Assembly: GCA_963582345.1 (NCBI GenBank)
Contig: CAUZSN010000003.1
Location: 1 to 64,000 of the forward strand
Direction: 5' to 3'
DNA length: 64,000 nt
Origin: CAUZSN01 sp963582345
GTDB taxonomy: Bacteria > Planctomycetota > Planctomycetia > Planctomycetales > Planctomycetaceae
In this document: one piece after another, positions 8,387 through 17,776 of the stretch
Numbering within the stretch: position 1 is the first letter of the stretch
Layout: every line of letters begins with the position of its first letter
The notes under the pieces: generated by a model
Databases searched by the model: none
Told to the model about the DNA's origin: nothing
What the model saw: only the letters and a program-made list of their open reading frames with translations
Position numbers and translations under genes: made by a program

Positions 8387-10064
8387 GCGAATTTTTGCCA
8401 ACCGCCACCGCCAGGTAATGACAGTGTTTGTGTTGGCAATTTTAAGCGTTAGTTTCGTTGTGGTCGGCTGCACACATCGTCCGCGAAACGCATTGTCCAA
8501 CAGCCAGACGACGTCGAAGAAGAACGATCAAGTCGTACAATCCGATCGTTCTTTATTCACACTGGGGAACTTGAAGCATTCTGCACTGCAGAAGTCTCGC
8601 GCGAAGGTCACAGCGAACGCAGTTGCTAAGACTCCATCGGATGATTTGGTTCAACGGACTAATAGGAACGAGGATCTAAAACTGGTCGAAGCAAAACATT
8701 CGTCGTCCATCAAACCAGGCGTCATTCTCTCTCCGTTCATCCAAAAGCGATCCAAAACGACAGACGTGGCGAATCACCACGACCGTGATCAGACTAAGCA
8801 ACGTCGAATAAAGGAAGTCGAAATCGACAATCAAATTGTCAAAACACCATCGGTAGAGAGTAAGAGAAATCCGTTCGTCGATCGTGTCCGTGCTAAAAAG
8901 CAGGTTAGCCAGCGCAAGTTGCCAGTACGGAAGAATGTATTTGTCGACAAATTTAATGTGGAAATGAAGCAATTGCAGGCTCAAATGGACGAACCGTTAG
9001 TCGAATCAAATACTGAAAATCACCATCCAATTCGCGATGAAAAAGATCGTCGCGTCCGATTGGACGCGAATCGCATGAAGTCTGAAATGAACGATTCGGC
9101 GTTGACGGACGCACGGAAGGAAAAAGACACCGATCATGTCCATCTGAAGTGGGTCAGCGCTGATAGGAACAATTCATTGCTCCAATGGGATTTTGAAACC
9201 CAAACAGTGACGCACAATGACAAAACTCGTCGCATTGAATTTCCTGTGAATAGCACGAAGTCCGAAATGAACGACACGGCACTGGCGAAAGTTGCTGAGG
9301 CAAGCAATGCCACCCGTCAACTTGTACGCTCGGAAAGTCTTTTGTCTCGCACGCAATCCTCGTACGCGAACGACGGCCTGAAACAAATGCAGACAGATAT
9401 TGTCACAACCGCGACACAAGACCGAAACGAAAATCGGTGGAAAGAGTCGATTGTTGAGCCATCAACCATCCCATCGCGGTTTGAATGGCATACCGTTGCC
9501 GAGACCGAATCTGCGGAAAATCATTTCCGTGCAGTTGATGTTGAGGGACCGATCATAGCGGCGCACCGCCATGCCTCTGTTGTGCCCAGCCAAATTTTGG
9601 CGGAACAACAGTCTGTTTTGTCGGGAATTTCTCCGGAAACAACAGTGGTCCAAGCCAACGCGAATTCGTCGGCGGATCTGACTAACAACAGCCGAGGTCG
9701 TGTTACTTTGAATGTCTATGCCGAACAGTTGACCGCACGACCAGCCGCCGATTCCTTCTATCCGGTCACGGTTGGGGATCGATCTATTGGTGAAACAGAG
9801 TCCGGAAAAAATGACGAACCGTTCAAGGCACTGGAACTGGCTGTTTCCGGTAGCGACGTCCAGTCAACGCACGCGTTGACAGCGGAACCGAATCACGAAA
9901 GCCGCAGTTTAGGGACGGTGAATTGGAACATTCAACCGGAAACCACTCCGAACCACCGATCGGTTACGATAGTAATTCCGCTAATCATCGGTTTTCTACT
10001 TGGCGTGAGTTGTCTAATTGGAATCCGGATTTTCCGCCGACTGCCACAGCATTCTGGCGGATAG
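8379..10064 (+). CDS. Hypothetical lipoprotein with C-terminal membrane segment
   Basis: A 561-residue protein of unknown function. It begins at GTG after a strong GGGGGAG. A signal segment (about residues 13-30) ends in a lipobox, VVVG before Cys31. The long middle is polar, rich in Lys, Arg, Asn, Asp and Thr, and looks disordered. It contains a near repeat, KSEMNDSALTDARKE (about residue 232) and KSEMNDTALAKVAEA (about residue 295). Near the C-terminus is a strongly hydrophobic helix (TIVIPLIIGFLLGVSCLIGI) followed by RIFRRLP, so the protein would be anchored at both ends. I recognise no catalytic domain. Its neighbours (desulfurase, a PilZ remnant) give no clue. A start codon embedded in a DnaA box is unusual. 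Confidence 0.75.
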   Translation: MDKRIFANRHRQVMTVFVLAILSVSFVVVGCTHRPRNALSNSQTTSKKNDQVVQSDRSLFTLGNLKHSALQKSRAKVTANAVAKTPSDDLVQRTNRNEDLKLVEAKHSSSIKPGVILSPFIQKRSKTTDVANHHDRDQTKQRRIKEVEIDNQIVKTPSVESKRNPFVDRVRAKKQVSQRKLPVRKNVFVDKFNVEMKQLQAQMDEPLVESNTENHHPIRDEKDRRVRLDANRMKSEMNDSALTDARKEKDTDHVHLKWVSADRNNSLLQWDFETQTVTHNDKTRRIEFPVNSTKSEMNDTALAKVAEASNATRQLVRSESLLSRTQSSYANDGLKQMQTDIVTTATQDRNENRWKESIVEPSTIPSRFEWHTVAETESAENHFRAVDVEGPIIAAHRHASVVPSQILAEQQSVLSGISPETTVVQANANSSADLTNNSRGRVTLNVYAEQLTARPAADSFYPVTVGDRSIGETESGKNDEPFKALELAVSGSDVQSTHALTAEPNHESRSLGTVNWNIQPETTPNHRSVTIVIPLIIGFLLGVSCLIGIRIFRRLPQHSGG

Positions 10065-10170
10065 CGTTCGTCCTGATGCGTTTCGCGCAGACATGACCTA
10101 GTATTTGGGAAATGTCATCATAGATTGGGATTTTGTGTCCTTTTTTGACGCACTTTGTGGAGTGGACGCA

Positions 10171-10526
10171 ATGTCAGACGACCAGTGGAGTCCGCCGACG
10201 TTCAAGGACTTGAAGGTCGTTTTGGAAAGTATTGGCAAGTCAGATAGCAACCATAATCAGTCAGCAGAACGACTGGAATTATCGGTGCCAGCGAGGGTCC
10301 TCGCGCTGCGGAAAGCCATTGTCTCTGTCATCACGTGTGAAATCGCTGGTTCGGCATAGGCTTGGTTCATCGAGGCGCTGTCACTCTTGATGAAGTGACA
10401 GTCAAGTTGATCAGTGACACGCAGCAGTACCGGTATCGCATTCTGCTGGAATGGTATCAGCTCTGCGACAACGGCATGTTCATAAGCGGCGGTCGATTTC
10501 TGGTCAAGTTGACGGAGAACGAATGA
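10171..10526 (+). pseudogene. PilZ-domain protein, frameshifted
   Basis: ATG at 10171 (GGAG 8 nt before) opens a frame reading MSDDQWSPPTFKDLK...ERLELSVPARVLALRKAIVSVITCEIAGSA and stops at 10359. The frame one base back continues at once with GIGLVHRGAVTLDEVTVKL and runs to LLEWYQLCDNGMFISGGRF, ending TGA at 10526. Joined by a single-base correction near 10352-10356 the product is a 118-residue single PilZ domain of the kind common in planctomycetes. PilZ domains often bind c-di-GMP, but the classic RxxxR is not clear here. No homopolymer or slippery site is at the junction, so this is either a one-base deletion that inactivates the gene or a sequence error. Confidence 0.7.
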
Positions 10527-10876
10527 GCGCACTTGGGTGTAATCTACCGGATGCTCCGGAATACGCTTTATGCGGGTCGTACACTCTGCGAGTAGCACGC
10601 ATCGGCCAGTAAGTTGTGAATGAAGTAATTGGCCTTACGCAGAGTCTGGTCGCGGTTCGATAGCATTCAGTACCGAACCGTGCGCAATAGTACCGCTTGC
10701 ATCGAACATCCTGTTCATCTTGTTGGGTTCTAACAGTCGTCTTGAAGGTAACGATTGGGGCGCTGCTCGTGCAGAATCCACAGAACTCATCGGGTAGCTA
10801 AGTCAACGACAGCATCGGCCAGCTGCCGCGACACACATCGAAGCATAACCTCCGGTAGCCGGTGTCCTGAATTCCT
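10527..10876. other. Intergenic region, nothing recognised
   Basis: About 350 bp between the PilZ remnant and the MMPL permease gene. No coding frame, clear promoter, terminator or RNA gene was seen. The permease promoter may lie here. Confidence 0.4.
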
Positions 10877-13093
10877 ATGGTTTCCAAATTCTACCGACGA
10901 TACAGCCTACATCTGCTTTGTCTAGCCGGGTTGTTATTTCCCTATTTGACGTATAAAGCAGAAACGCTGCCAACAAATAATAATATCGAAACCTGGCTAC
11001 AGACTGACACGGCTGTTCGGACACAGTATGAAGATTTCAAACGCCATTTTGGTGCTGAAGAGCTTATTCTCATCGGACTCGACAGCCGCGCAAACGACGA
11101 GACTTTGATCGAATCCGTTTGCCAACGAGTCGAACAGCTACCCGGTATCCGCAAATGTTGGTCTCCGGCACGGATGCAAGCATTGATGGACGAATTGGGA
11201 GTTTCGGATGAGGAAATCGCCGACCGGCTGAAAGGATTGGCGGTATCCGATGATGGACGGATGATTGGATTGGTTGCCCTGTTGTCCCAGGACGGTTTGG
11301 CAGACCGAACCACAACCGTGCACGCCGTGCGCGAACAACTCGAATACTGTCAACTCTACGAAGATGCCAATTTGGCTGGCGCGCCTGTTGTCATTGCAGA
11401 ACTAGACCGCTTGGGGAACAGATCCAGCAATAAGGTGTTTTTTGGAATCACATTGATGATCTGCTTGCTGTTGCTGTGGTACGCGCTTAGAGACTTCAAG
11501 GTCACAGTTTTGATTTTGGCTTTGACGGTTTGGGCAATTCATTCGACGTTGACCATTATCAACTTGGCTGGCGGTGAGATGAATTTTATTCTGGACGCGC
11601 TGCCGGTGATGATTTTGATCTTTACGCTAGCAACTTCGGTTCATTTTCTGCACTACTTTGTTGCTTCGCACAAAGAGAAAGACCCGCTGAGTAGGGCCAT
11701 ACAGTTGGCGTGGCGGCCCTGTTGTCTGGCGATGTTTACAACAGCGATCGGTCTGGTTTCGTTAACGATCAGCGACATCGTTCCGGTAAAACAATTTGGC
11801 CGTTCGGCGACACTTGGATCGGTGATCGCATTGGTGACAGGAATATGTCTGACCCCGGCCATCTTGACACTTTTTCCTCTTAGGAAACTTCGTGCGAATT
11901 ACTTGGGCGAGTTTTTTACAAAAAGGGGGACCTGGCTCCTGAAACGCAGTAAAGCCGTCGTCTACACCTCAGCCGGAATTTTTTCCGTGGCCTGTGTCGG
12001 TCTGGTTCAACTTGAATCTAAGATTGACCCGCTCGATTTTCTGCCGAAGGGCAGTAAGGTTCTGTCGGATGTACGTTGCATTCAGAGGAACTTAACGAAT
12101 ACCGAGTCCATCGAAGCGATCGTGGATTTCAGAGATCGAGAATTAGCATTTGTCGAGAAACTGCGCCGCGTCCGTAAGATCGAAGAATGGATTCGTAATC
12201 ATCCGGCTGTTTGGCACACGATGTCGGGGGCGGACTTTCTGCCCAACGAGCTTCCGAATGATCCTTTGGAACGTGCGCGCTTGTTGAATAGAGCACAAGC
12301 GCATCATGAAGAAAACGATTTTTTGTCAGATGCCGATCAGTTGTGGCGGATTTCAGTTCGAATTCACCCGGATTCAACGTACACACAACAACGGACATTT
12401 GATGACTTAGTTGCTATGACGGCTGGATTGCCTATTAAGTTTACGGGGATGGCACCTTTGCTGGAACGCGCTCAGCAGGAAATCTTCCGAGGATTTTGGA
12501 ACAGTTTCATCACTGCATTCGGGATCATCACGCTGGTCATGATGTTGGCATTGAGATCGTTCAAGGTGGGCGCGATGGCCATGTTCCCCAATTTGACGCC
12601 GATTTTCCTCGTCTTTGGCACTTTGGGATGGATCGGGTTTCCCGTAGATATCGGAATGATGATGTCCGGAAGTATCGCTTTGGGGATTGCCGTTGATGGT
12701 ACATTTCATTTCATGATTCGTTACAGAGAACAATACGAGCAGACAGGCGATTCGTTTTGGTCCGCACGGCACGCCTTACTACAAACAGGTCCGCCGATTG
12801 TAACGGCGACGGTAATTGCGAGCGTCGGGATGCTGGCTCTCACGCTTAGCAGTTTTGGCCCCACCATGCGATTCGGCTTTCTGATGATGACAATGTTGTT
12901 GACTGCCTTGCTGGGTGATCTGGTCTTGCTTCCGGCTTTATTGTGTTTCCGGTCGACAAGCCGACGAGCCTTGAAGCAAGGTCCGCACTACCAAACCCAA
13001 CACAGCCGACGTTCTTCCCAGAACCAGCCAGATTTTGGTACCGTCCAGTTGTCTGAGTATTCCGAATTTGTTCAACGTATTCCGGTTAAGTGA
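10877..13093 (+). CDS. MMPL/RND-superfamily permease
   Basis: A 738-residue inner-membrane protein of the RND superfamily, MMPL / HAE3-like branch. It has the duplicated RND layout: a first membrane helix near residue 10, an exported loop (residues 30-180), a block of membrane helices (about 183-335), a further helix (about 360-378), a second exported loop (380-555), and a second helix block (about 560-700). The helix blocks hold LDALPVMILIFTLATSVHFLHYF and MMMSGSIALGIAVDGTFHFMIRYRE, the latter matching the DDxxH-like region of MMPL proteins. Related proteins move lipids, hopanoids or hydrophobic compounds using the proton gradient; the substrate here is unknown. The C-terminal tail is polar. 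The ATG has no obvious ribosome-binding site. Confidence 0.85.
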   Translation: MVSKFYRRYSLHLLCLAGLLFPYLTYKAETLPTNNNIETWLQTDTAVRTQYEDFKRHFGAEELILIGLDSRANDETLIESVCQRVEQLPGIRKCWSPARMQALMDELGVSDEEIADRLKGLAVSDDGRMIGLVALLSQDGLADRTTTVHAVREQLEYCQLYEDANLAGAPVVIAELDRLGNRSSNKVFFGITLMICLLLLWYALRDFKVTVLILALTVWAIHSTLTIINLAGGEMNFILDALPVMILIFTLATSVHFLHYFVASHKEKDPLSRAIQLAWRPCCLAMFTTAIGLVSLTISDIVPVKQFGRSATLGSVIALVTGICLTPAILTLFPLRKLRANYLGEFFTKRGTWLLKRSKAVVYTSAGIFSVACVGLVQLESKIDPLDFLPKGSKVLSDVRCIQRNLTNTESIEAIVDFRDRELAFVEKLRRVRKIEEWIRNHPAVWHTMSGADFLPNELPNDPLERARLLNRAQAHHEENDFLSDADQLWRISVRIHPDSTYTQQRTFDDLVAMTAGLPIKFTGMAPLLERAQQEIFRGFWNSFITAFGIITLVMMLALRSFKVGAMAMFPNLTPIFLVFGTLGWIGFPVDIGMMMSGSIALGIAVDGTFHFMIRYREQYEQTGDSFWSARHALLQTGPPIVTATVIASVGMLALTLSSFGPTMRFGFLMMTMLLTALLGDLVLLPALLCFRSTSRRALKQGPHYQTQHSRRSSQNQPDFGTVQLSEYSEFVQRIPVK

Positions 13094-13183
13094 CCAATTG
13101 CACTGTTTATGTGCGCACTTTGAAAAGCTTGTCTAGCACTAATTTAGTTGAGAATTTCGGAAAATCTCATAGAATGGGATACG

Positions 13184-14326
13184 ATGGACTATCACATATT
13201 ATTGACCGGTGCAACTGGGCTACTCGGTCGCTACCTGTTGCGAGATTTGTTGCTAGCTGATGTCGACGTAGCTGTGCTGGTGCGTCCCAGTCGGCGACAA
13301 TCTGCTGAGGAGCGTGTCGAGGCGCTCATGGGCACGTGGGACCAACAGGTTGGACGCGGGCTGCGCCGACCTATTGTGCTGTCTGGCAATATTTGCGAAC
13401 AGAATCTAGGGATGGATGACTCGAGCACAACATGGGTGAAGGAGCACTGTGATACCATCTTGCATAATGCGGCTAGTTTGACATTTCTTGGAACCGATGT
13501 TGAGGGAGAACCCTGGGAGTCGAATGTCCGGGGAACGCAAAACGTTTTGGATCTCTGCGAGCAATGCGAAATCCAAGACGTCCACCAAGTTTCTACGGCA
13601 TATGTGTGCGGTCTGCGTCAGGACCGCATACTGGAATCCGAACTCGAAGTCGGCCAAGAAGTCTCTAACGATTACGAACGCAGTAAGATCGAGGCTGAAA
13701 ATCTAGTTCGCTCAGCCGATTTTCTGAGTCCGCCGACGGTCTATCGACCGTCCATCATTGTCGGAGACTCGCAGACGGGTTTCACAACGACGTTTCACGG
13801 TTTTTACGCTATGCTGCGGATCGCGCAGACACTGGTCAGTTCTGTGGAACTCGATGAAACCGGATTTAGGAATGCCGGTGCACGACTAACTTTGGATGGA
13901 ACGGAATCGAAGAATTTTGTCCCTGTCGATTGGGTTTCCGCGGTGATTGCCCATATCGTCACTTCTCCGGAACATCATGGACTGACCTACCATCTGACAT
14001 CGAATCGTCCTGTGACAGTGCATTTGGTCAAGGATGTATTAGAGGAGTCGAACAATTTTCACGGAACCGAATTCTACGGCTCGGGCGTTGAACTGGATAA
14101 TCCATCAGATCTCGAGCAGCTATTCTACGACCATATCCGAGTTTACAATGCGTACTGGCGCGACGATCCGAAATTCGATCGCGTGAACACTTTGAATGCC
14201 GCGCCACACCTGCCGTGTCCGAAAATTGACCGCGAGATGCTGCTGCAATTGGCACGCACTGCGATTGACATGAACTTTCGCTGGAAGGATCGCCCAGTAG
14301 TGCAACCTAGCGAGCTTCATTCGTAG
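13184..14326 (+). CDS. NAD(P)-dependent reductase/epimerase of the SDR superfamily (NAD_binding_4 type)
   Basis: A 380-residue extended SDR protein. The N-terminus has the dinucleotide-binding motif LLTGATGLLGRYLLRDLL, followed by VLVRPSRR, a HNAASLTF segment, NVRGTQNVLDL, and the catalytic YxxxK as YERSKIEAENL (about residue 165). The arrangement resembles the thioester-reductase / fatty-acyl-reductase branch (NAD_binding_4) more than sugar epimerases, but without a carrier-protein partner the substrate stays open. I chose the ATG at 13184, since the motif follows within a few residues; a TTG 36 nt upstream is less likely. It lies about 90 nt after the MMPL permease on the same strand, so a shared transcript, and a lipid-related role, is possible but not shown. 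Confidence 0.75.
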   Translation: MDYHILLTGATGLLGRYLLRDLLLADVDVAVLVRPSRRQSAEERVEALMGTWDQQVGRGLRRPIVLSGNICEQNLGMDDSSTTWVKEHCDTILHNAASLTFLGTDVEGEPWESNVRGTQNVLDLCEQCEIQDVHQVSTAYVCGLRQDRILESELEVGQEVSNDYERSKIEAENLVRSADFLSPPTVYRPSIIVGDSQTGFTTTFHGFYAMLRIAQTLVSSVELDETGFRNAGARLTLDGTESKNFVPVDWVSAVIAHIVTSPEHHGLTYHLTSNRPVTVHLVKDVLEESNNFHGTEFYGSGVELDNPSDLEQLFYDHIRVYNAYWRDDPKFDRVNTLNAAPHLPCPKIDREMLLQLARTAIDMNFRWKDRPVVQPSELHS

Positions 14327-14358
14327 CCGACTTTCCCCGCGTTCGTTTGTCGCATTTT

Positions 14359-14757
14359 TTATTTGTTGGGAATCAGCCGGTCCAGGATGCCATTAACGAA
14401 TTGAGGAGATTGAGCGGTGCCGTAGTGTCTGGCCAGGTCGACTGCTTCATTAATCACAACTTGGTAAGGAGTCTCCGAGTAAAGCAGTTCGAACGCAGAC
14501 AATCGCAAAACATTGCGATCGGTGGGAGCCATTCGCGATAAAGTCCAATTCTCGGCGATCGACTCAATCTGAGCGTCCAATTCACTCTGCCGGTCTATGA
14601 CGCCGACGAATAGTGACCAAGCAAATGTTCGCAGCGACTGATTGTGGATTTTATCGTTAAACATTTGACGGATCGTTTCCAGATCGAGATCTGGATTCAA
14701 GTCCTTCTGATAAAGCATCTGCAGGGTAACTTCGCGAGCGTATCTACGGCGGGTCAT
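14359..14757 (-). CDS. nusB: Transcription antitermination factor NusB
   Basis: A 132-residue all-helical RNA-binding protein that, with NusE (S10), binds boxA in rRNA leaders to prevent Rho termination. Matches include the start RRRYAREVTLQMLYQKDL, the central IAENWTLSRMAPTDRNVLRLSAFELLY and the C-terminal VINEAVDLARHYGTAQSPQFVNGILDRL. All are standard NusB segments and the length is normal. The gene follows ribH by 48 nt on the minus strand, and the ribH-nusB pairing is widespread. The rho gene sits just upstream in the same run, so a terminator and an antitermination factor are likely co-expressed. Confidence 0.95.
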   Translation of the reverse strand: MTRRRYAREVTLQMLYQKDLNPDLDLETIRQMFNDKIHNQSLRTFAWSLFVGVIDRQSELDAQIESIAENWTLSRMAPTDRNVLRLSAFELLYSETPYQVVINEAVDLARHYGTAQSPQFVNGILDRLIPNK

Positions 14758-14805
14758 TGGTGCGCGAAAATGAGCGAATTGAAGATAATCAAAATTGGCG
14801 TTTGG

Positions 14806-15300
14806 TCATAAGTCTTTCGGCCAGAGATTCTCGTCTGCCATCGTCTTCAAAGTGTTGACCATTTGTATGGCAGCCAACGCAGCTTCACTGCCTTTGTTTC
14901 CCGTTTTTCCGCCAGCTCGATCCAGGGCTTGTTGGAACGTCTCGCAAGTCAATACGCCGAATAAAACGGGTATTCTGCTGGATTGGCCGGCTTGTAGAAT
15001 GCCTTGGGCGACCTGTTGATTTATGTATTCGTGGTGCGAGGTTTCTCCCTTGATGACGGCTCCCAGACAAGAAATTGCAGCGAAGCGACCACTCTTGGCC
15101 AGTCGGTCGGCGACCAGTGGAATTTCGAATGAACCGGGCACCCAAACCACTGTAATCTGTTCGTCAGTCACTCCATATTGTTTCAGTGTATCAATGGCTC
15201 CTTCCAACAACCGCTTGGTGATCACGTGGTTGAATTGGGAAACGACGATCGCGTGCGACTCGCATCCTGCCAGAAGCTTGCCTTCGATGATTTTGACCAT
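14806..15300 (-). CDS. ribH: 6,7-dimethyl-8-ribityllumazine synthase
   Basis: Penultimate enzyme of riboflavin synthesis, joining the ribityl-pyrimidine to dihydroxybutanone phosphate. The 164-residue product has the substrate-binding VSQFNHVIT region, VWVPGSFEIPLVA, and CLGAVIKGETSHHEYINQQV with the catalytic His, then PVLFGVLTCETFQQALDRAGG. Lumazine synthases assemble into pentamers or icosahedral capsids. The ATG at 15300 shares one base with the rho stop (TAATG), so translational coupling to rho is likely. A much longer upstream in-frame reading lies inside rho and is rejected. Confidence 0.95.
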   Translation of the reverse strand: MVKIIEGKLLAGCESHAIVVSQFNHVITKRLLEGAIDTLKQYGVTDEQITVVWVPGSFEIPLVADRLAKSGRFAAISCLGAVIKGETSHHEYINQQVAQGILQAGQSSRIPVLFGVLTCETFQQALDRAGGKTGNKGSEAALAAIQMVNTLKTMADENLWPKDL

Positions 15301-16751
15301 TAACTCAGATTCATACTCATTAAGAACTCTTCGTTGGTCTTGGTGCGATTCATGCGGCTGACTAATAATTCCATCGCTTCTACGGGATTCATGTCGTTTA
15401 GCACGCGTCGCAGAATCCAAACGCGTCGCAGTTCTTCCTCATCAAGTAACAATTCTTCCCTTCGAGTTCCCGACTTATTGACGTCAATGGCTGGCCAGAT
15501 GCGTTTTTCGACCAGTCGCCGGTCCAGATGCAGTTCGGTGTTTCCCGTCCCTTTGAATTCCTCGAAGATCACTTCATCCATTCGGCTACCTGTATCCACC
15601 AAGGCCGTGGCGACGATCGTCAGGCTGCCTCCGTCTTCGACATTTCGAGCTGCGCCGAAGAAACGTTTAGGACGTTGCAGTGCATTGGCATCGACGCCAC
15701 CGGAAAGGATCTTACCCGAATGAGGCACTTCCGTATTCCAGGCGCGTGCTAGGCGAGTGATCGAATCCAAGAAAATAATGACGTTGTGTCCGAATTCGAC
15801 CATTCGTTTGGACTTTTCGATCACCATTTCCGACACCTGAATATGCCGGCTGGCCGGTTCATCAAAAGTGCTGCTAATTACTTCGCAGTTGGTCCCCCGA
15901 ACCTGACGTTCCATGTCAGTGACTTCTTCAGGCCGTTCATCGATCAACAGGACGACGACATAGGCTTCTGGATGGTTGATCAGGACAGACTTGGCCAGTT
16001 TTTGCAGCAAGACAGTCTTGCCAGCGCGCGGTGGTGAAACGATCAGGCCGCGCTGGCCCATGCCAATCGGTGCGAGAATGTCGACCACGCGCGTACTGAG
16101 TTCATCGGCCGTAGTTGTTAGAGTCAAACGCACGTTTGGATGCAGCGGTGTCAGGTCGTCGAAGACGACTTTAGCCGTCAACAGATTCGGATCCTGAGCA
16201 TTAATCGCCTCGACGCGCAACAAGGCGAAATAGCGTTCGTTTTCTTTGGGAGGCCGAATCTGCCCGGCCACCGTTGCTCCGGTCCTTAGTCCAAACCTCC
16301 GAATTTGGCTGGGTGACACGTAGATGTCGTCGGGGCACGGCAGGTAATGATAGTCGGGGCTGCGCAGGAATCCGAAACCGTCAGGTAAGATTTCCAGTGT
16401 CCCTTCCCCGAACATTAGGCCGTTGAGCTTAGTCCGTTCTTTCAGGATTCTGAAAATCAGGTCCTGTTTTTGTAATCCACTGATTTCACTCAGGCTTTCT
16501 CTGCGAGCCAGAGCCATAAGTTCTTTCATCGTCATCTTCTGCAATTGAGCAATATGTAACTCGCCGCGTTTGATTTGCTCATAGCGATCGTCCGTCGGAA
16601 ACTCGGACCACGGAGTGTCCGGCATGGATGCCTCGTCTAACCTGACGTGGTTTGTCGATTCCGAATTTATTAAGGGCTGTTTTGTGGGAATCGTAGCCGA
16701 GGTGGGCGTGACGCGGACTTCAGAGGCCTGGGATTTGATCGATTTGGCCAT
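15300..16751 (-). CDS. rho: Transcription termination factor Rho
   Basis: Hexameric RNA-dependent ATPase that ends transcription. The 483-residue protein starts MAKSIKSQASEV, has an additional polar N-terminal segment of about 60 residues compared with Escherichia coli Rho (419), then the Rho N-domain (MTMKELMALARRESL), the RNA-binding cold-shock-like domain (GTLEILPDGFGFLRSPDYHYLPCPDDIYVS), Walker A (SPPRAGKTVLLQKLA), Walker B region (VVLLIDERPEEVTDM), the Q-loop/R-loop stretch and the C-terminal SRMNRTKTNEEFLMSMN. All key parts are present. It begins about 150 nt after coaE and overlaps ribH. Confidence 0.96.
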   Translation of the reverse strand: MAKSIKSQASEVRVTPTSATIPTKQPLINSESTNHVRLDEASMPDTPWSEFPTDDRYEQIKRGELHIAQLQKMTMKELMALARRESLSEISGLQKQDLIFRILKERTKLNGLMFGEGTLEILPDGFGFLRSPDYHYLPCPDDIYVSPSQIRRFGLRTGATVAGQIRPPKENERYFALLRVEAINAQDPNLLTAKVVFDDLTPLHPNVRLTLTTTADELSTRVVDILAPIGMGQRGLIVSPPRAGKTVLLQKLAKSVLINHPEAYVVVLLIDERPEEVTDMERQVRGTNCEVISSTFDEPASRHIQVSEMVIEKSKRMVEFGHNVIIFLDSITRLARAWNTEVPHSGKILSGGVDANALQRPKRFFGAARNVEDGGSLTIVATALVDTGSRMDEVIFEEFKGTGNTELHLDRRLVEKRIWPAIDVNKSGTRREELLLDEEELRRVWILRRVLNDMNPVEAMELLVSRMNRTKTNEEFLMSMNLS

Positions 16752-16898
16752 GGTAACAATTCCTGCGATCGCGGTGGTTCTAAAAAGACCGGTTAGTCAC
16801 CATCGACGGATTGAAGATTCCACCTGAACATATCTCGTTGAGGTCGATTAATAGTGGGGGTGACTTGCTTAGAGAACAATTCTTTAGTGGCTGAAGCC

Positions 16899-17534
16899 TC
16901 AAGTTAGGTCGTTGTTGATCTGAGATAAAATTCGTTTTAATTCGGTTCCGGCTTGGCTAATAAAACCAGAATTATCGATCACATAATCTGCCGCCCGCCG
17001 CTTTGTCTCGATCGGCAGTTGGCTAGATTCACGCGAGCGAAACTCTTCTTCGTTCCAACCGCGCGATTTAGCGACACGCCCAAATCGTTGCTCGTAGGGC
17101 ACGTCGAGAAAAACAACTTGGTCGCACAGATCTCTCCAATCGGCTTCCAGAAGAACAGCTGCATCAAGGATGATAGTGTCGAAAGCATTCGATGCTCTTG
17201 CCTCCTCCACTTGTTTCTGAAGATTTTGTCGAATTTGGGGATGAACGATTGATTGCAAATCGGCCAGTGCCCGGCGATTGCCGCAGCTTGAACCGAAAAC
17301 TTCTCGGGATAATATCGCGCGATCGACTTGCCCTTGTTCGTCAAAAACCGGTTGTTGAAAACGTTGATGGATTTGTTCTTTGACGTATGGGAGCTTTAGG
17401 ACCTCGTGTCCAACCCGGTCTCCATCGAGGACGACCACATTTCGTTTCCCGCTGATCCAACGAGCAAGAGCACTCTTGCCGGAGCCAACTCCTCCAACCA
17501 AGGCAACAACAGGAACGAACCTTCGGCCTAGCAC
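16899..17534 (-). CDS. coaE: Dephospho-CoA kinase
   Basis: Last enzyme of coenzyme A synthesis; phosphorylates the ribose 3'-OH of dephospho-CoA. The 211-residue P-loop protein has Walker A VALVGGVGSGKSALARW, the VLDGDRVGHEVL segment where the family usually has DAD, IVHPQIRQNL, and the LLEADWRDLCDQVVFLDVPYEQRFGRVAKSRGW lid region. It starts at GTG 17534 because no in-frame ATG precedes the P-loop. It sits between polA and rho on the minus strand, with 240 nt to polA; the polA-coaE-rho order seems typical of planctomycetes. Confidence 0.9.
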   Translation of the reverse strand: MLGRRFVPVVALVGGVGSGKSALARWISGKRNVVVLDGDRVGHEVLKLPYVKEQIHQRFQQPVFDEQGQVDRAILSREVFGSSCGNRRALADLQSIVHPQIRQNLQKQVEEARASNAFDTIILDAAVLLEADWRDLCDQVVFLDVPYEQRFGRVAKSRGWNEEEFRSRESSQLPIETKRRAADYVIDNSGFISQAGTELKRILSQINNDLT

Positions 17535-17776
17535 ATTCGTAGGATTGACACCCTAAACTGCAGAAAGGTACATGAGGGATACATTCGGTGAACTAACGCT
17601 TTGTTGTGAATTGGAGTTCGTGCGTTCCAGCCGCACGCGAAATCAGAGATGCAACCTTAAGGTGTGTTTGAGTCAATGGTGAACGAATCAACTTCGCCTG
17701 TCAACCAAATTGGTAAAGTTTCAGACCACATCAGAATCTGCAAATATGACGTACTGTGGCATTTCCCGGTGTTGGG

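Noticed and set aside
15301..15420. Extended RibH N-terminus
   Set aside because: It lies inside rho in another frame; the ATG overlapping the rho stop fits the lumazine synthase start.
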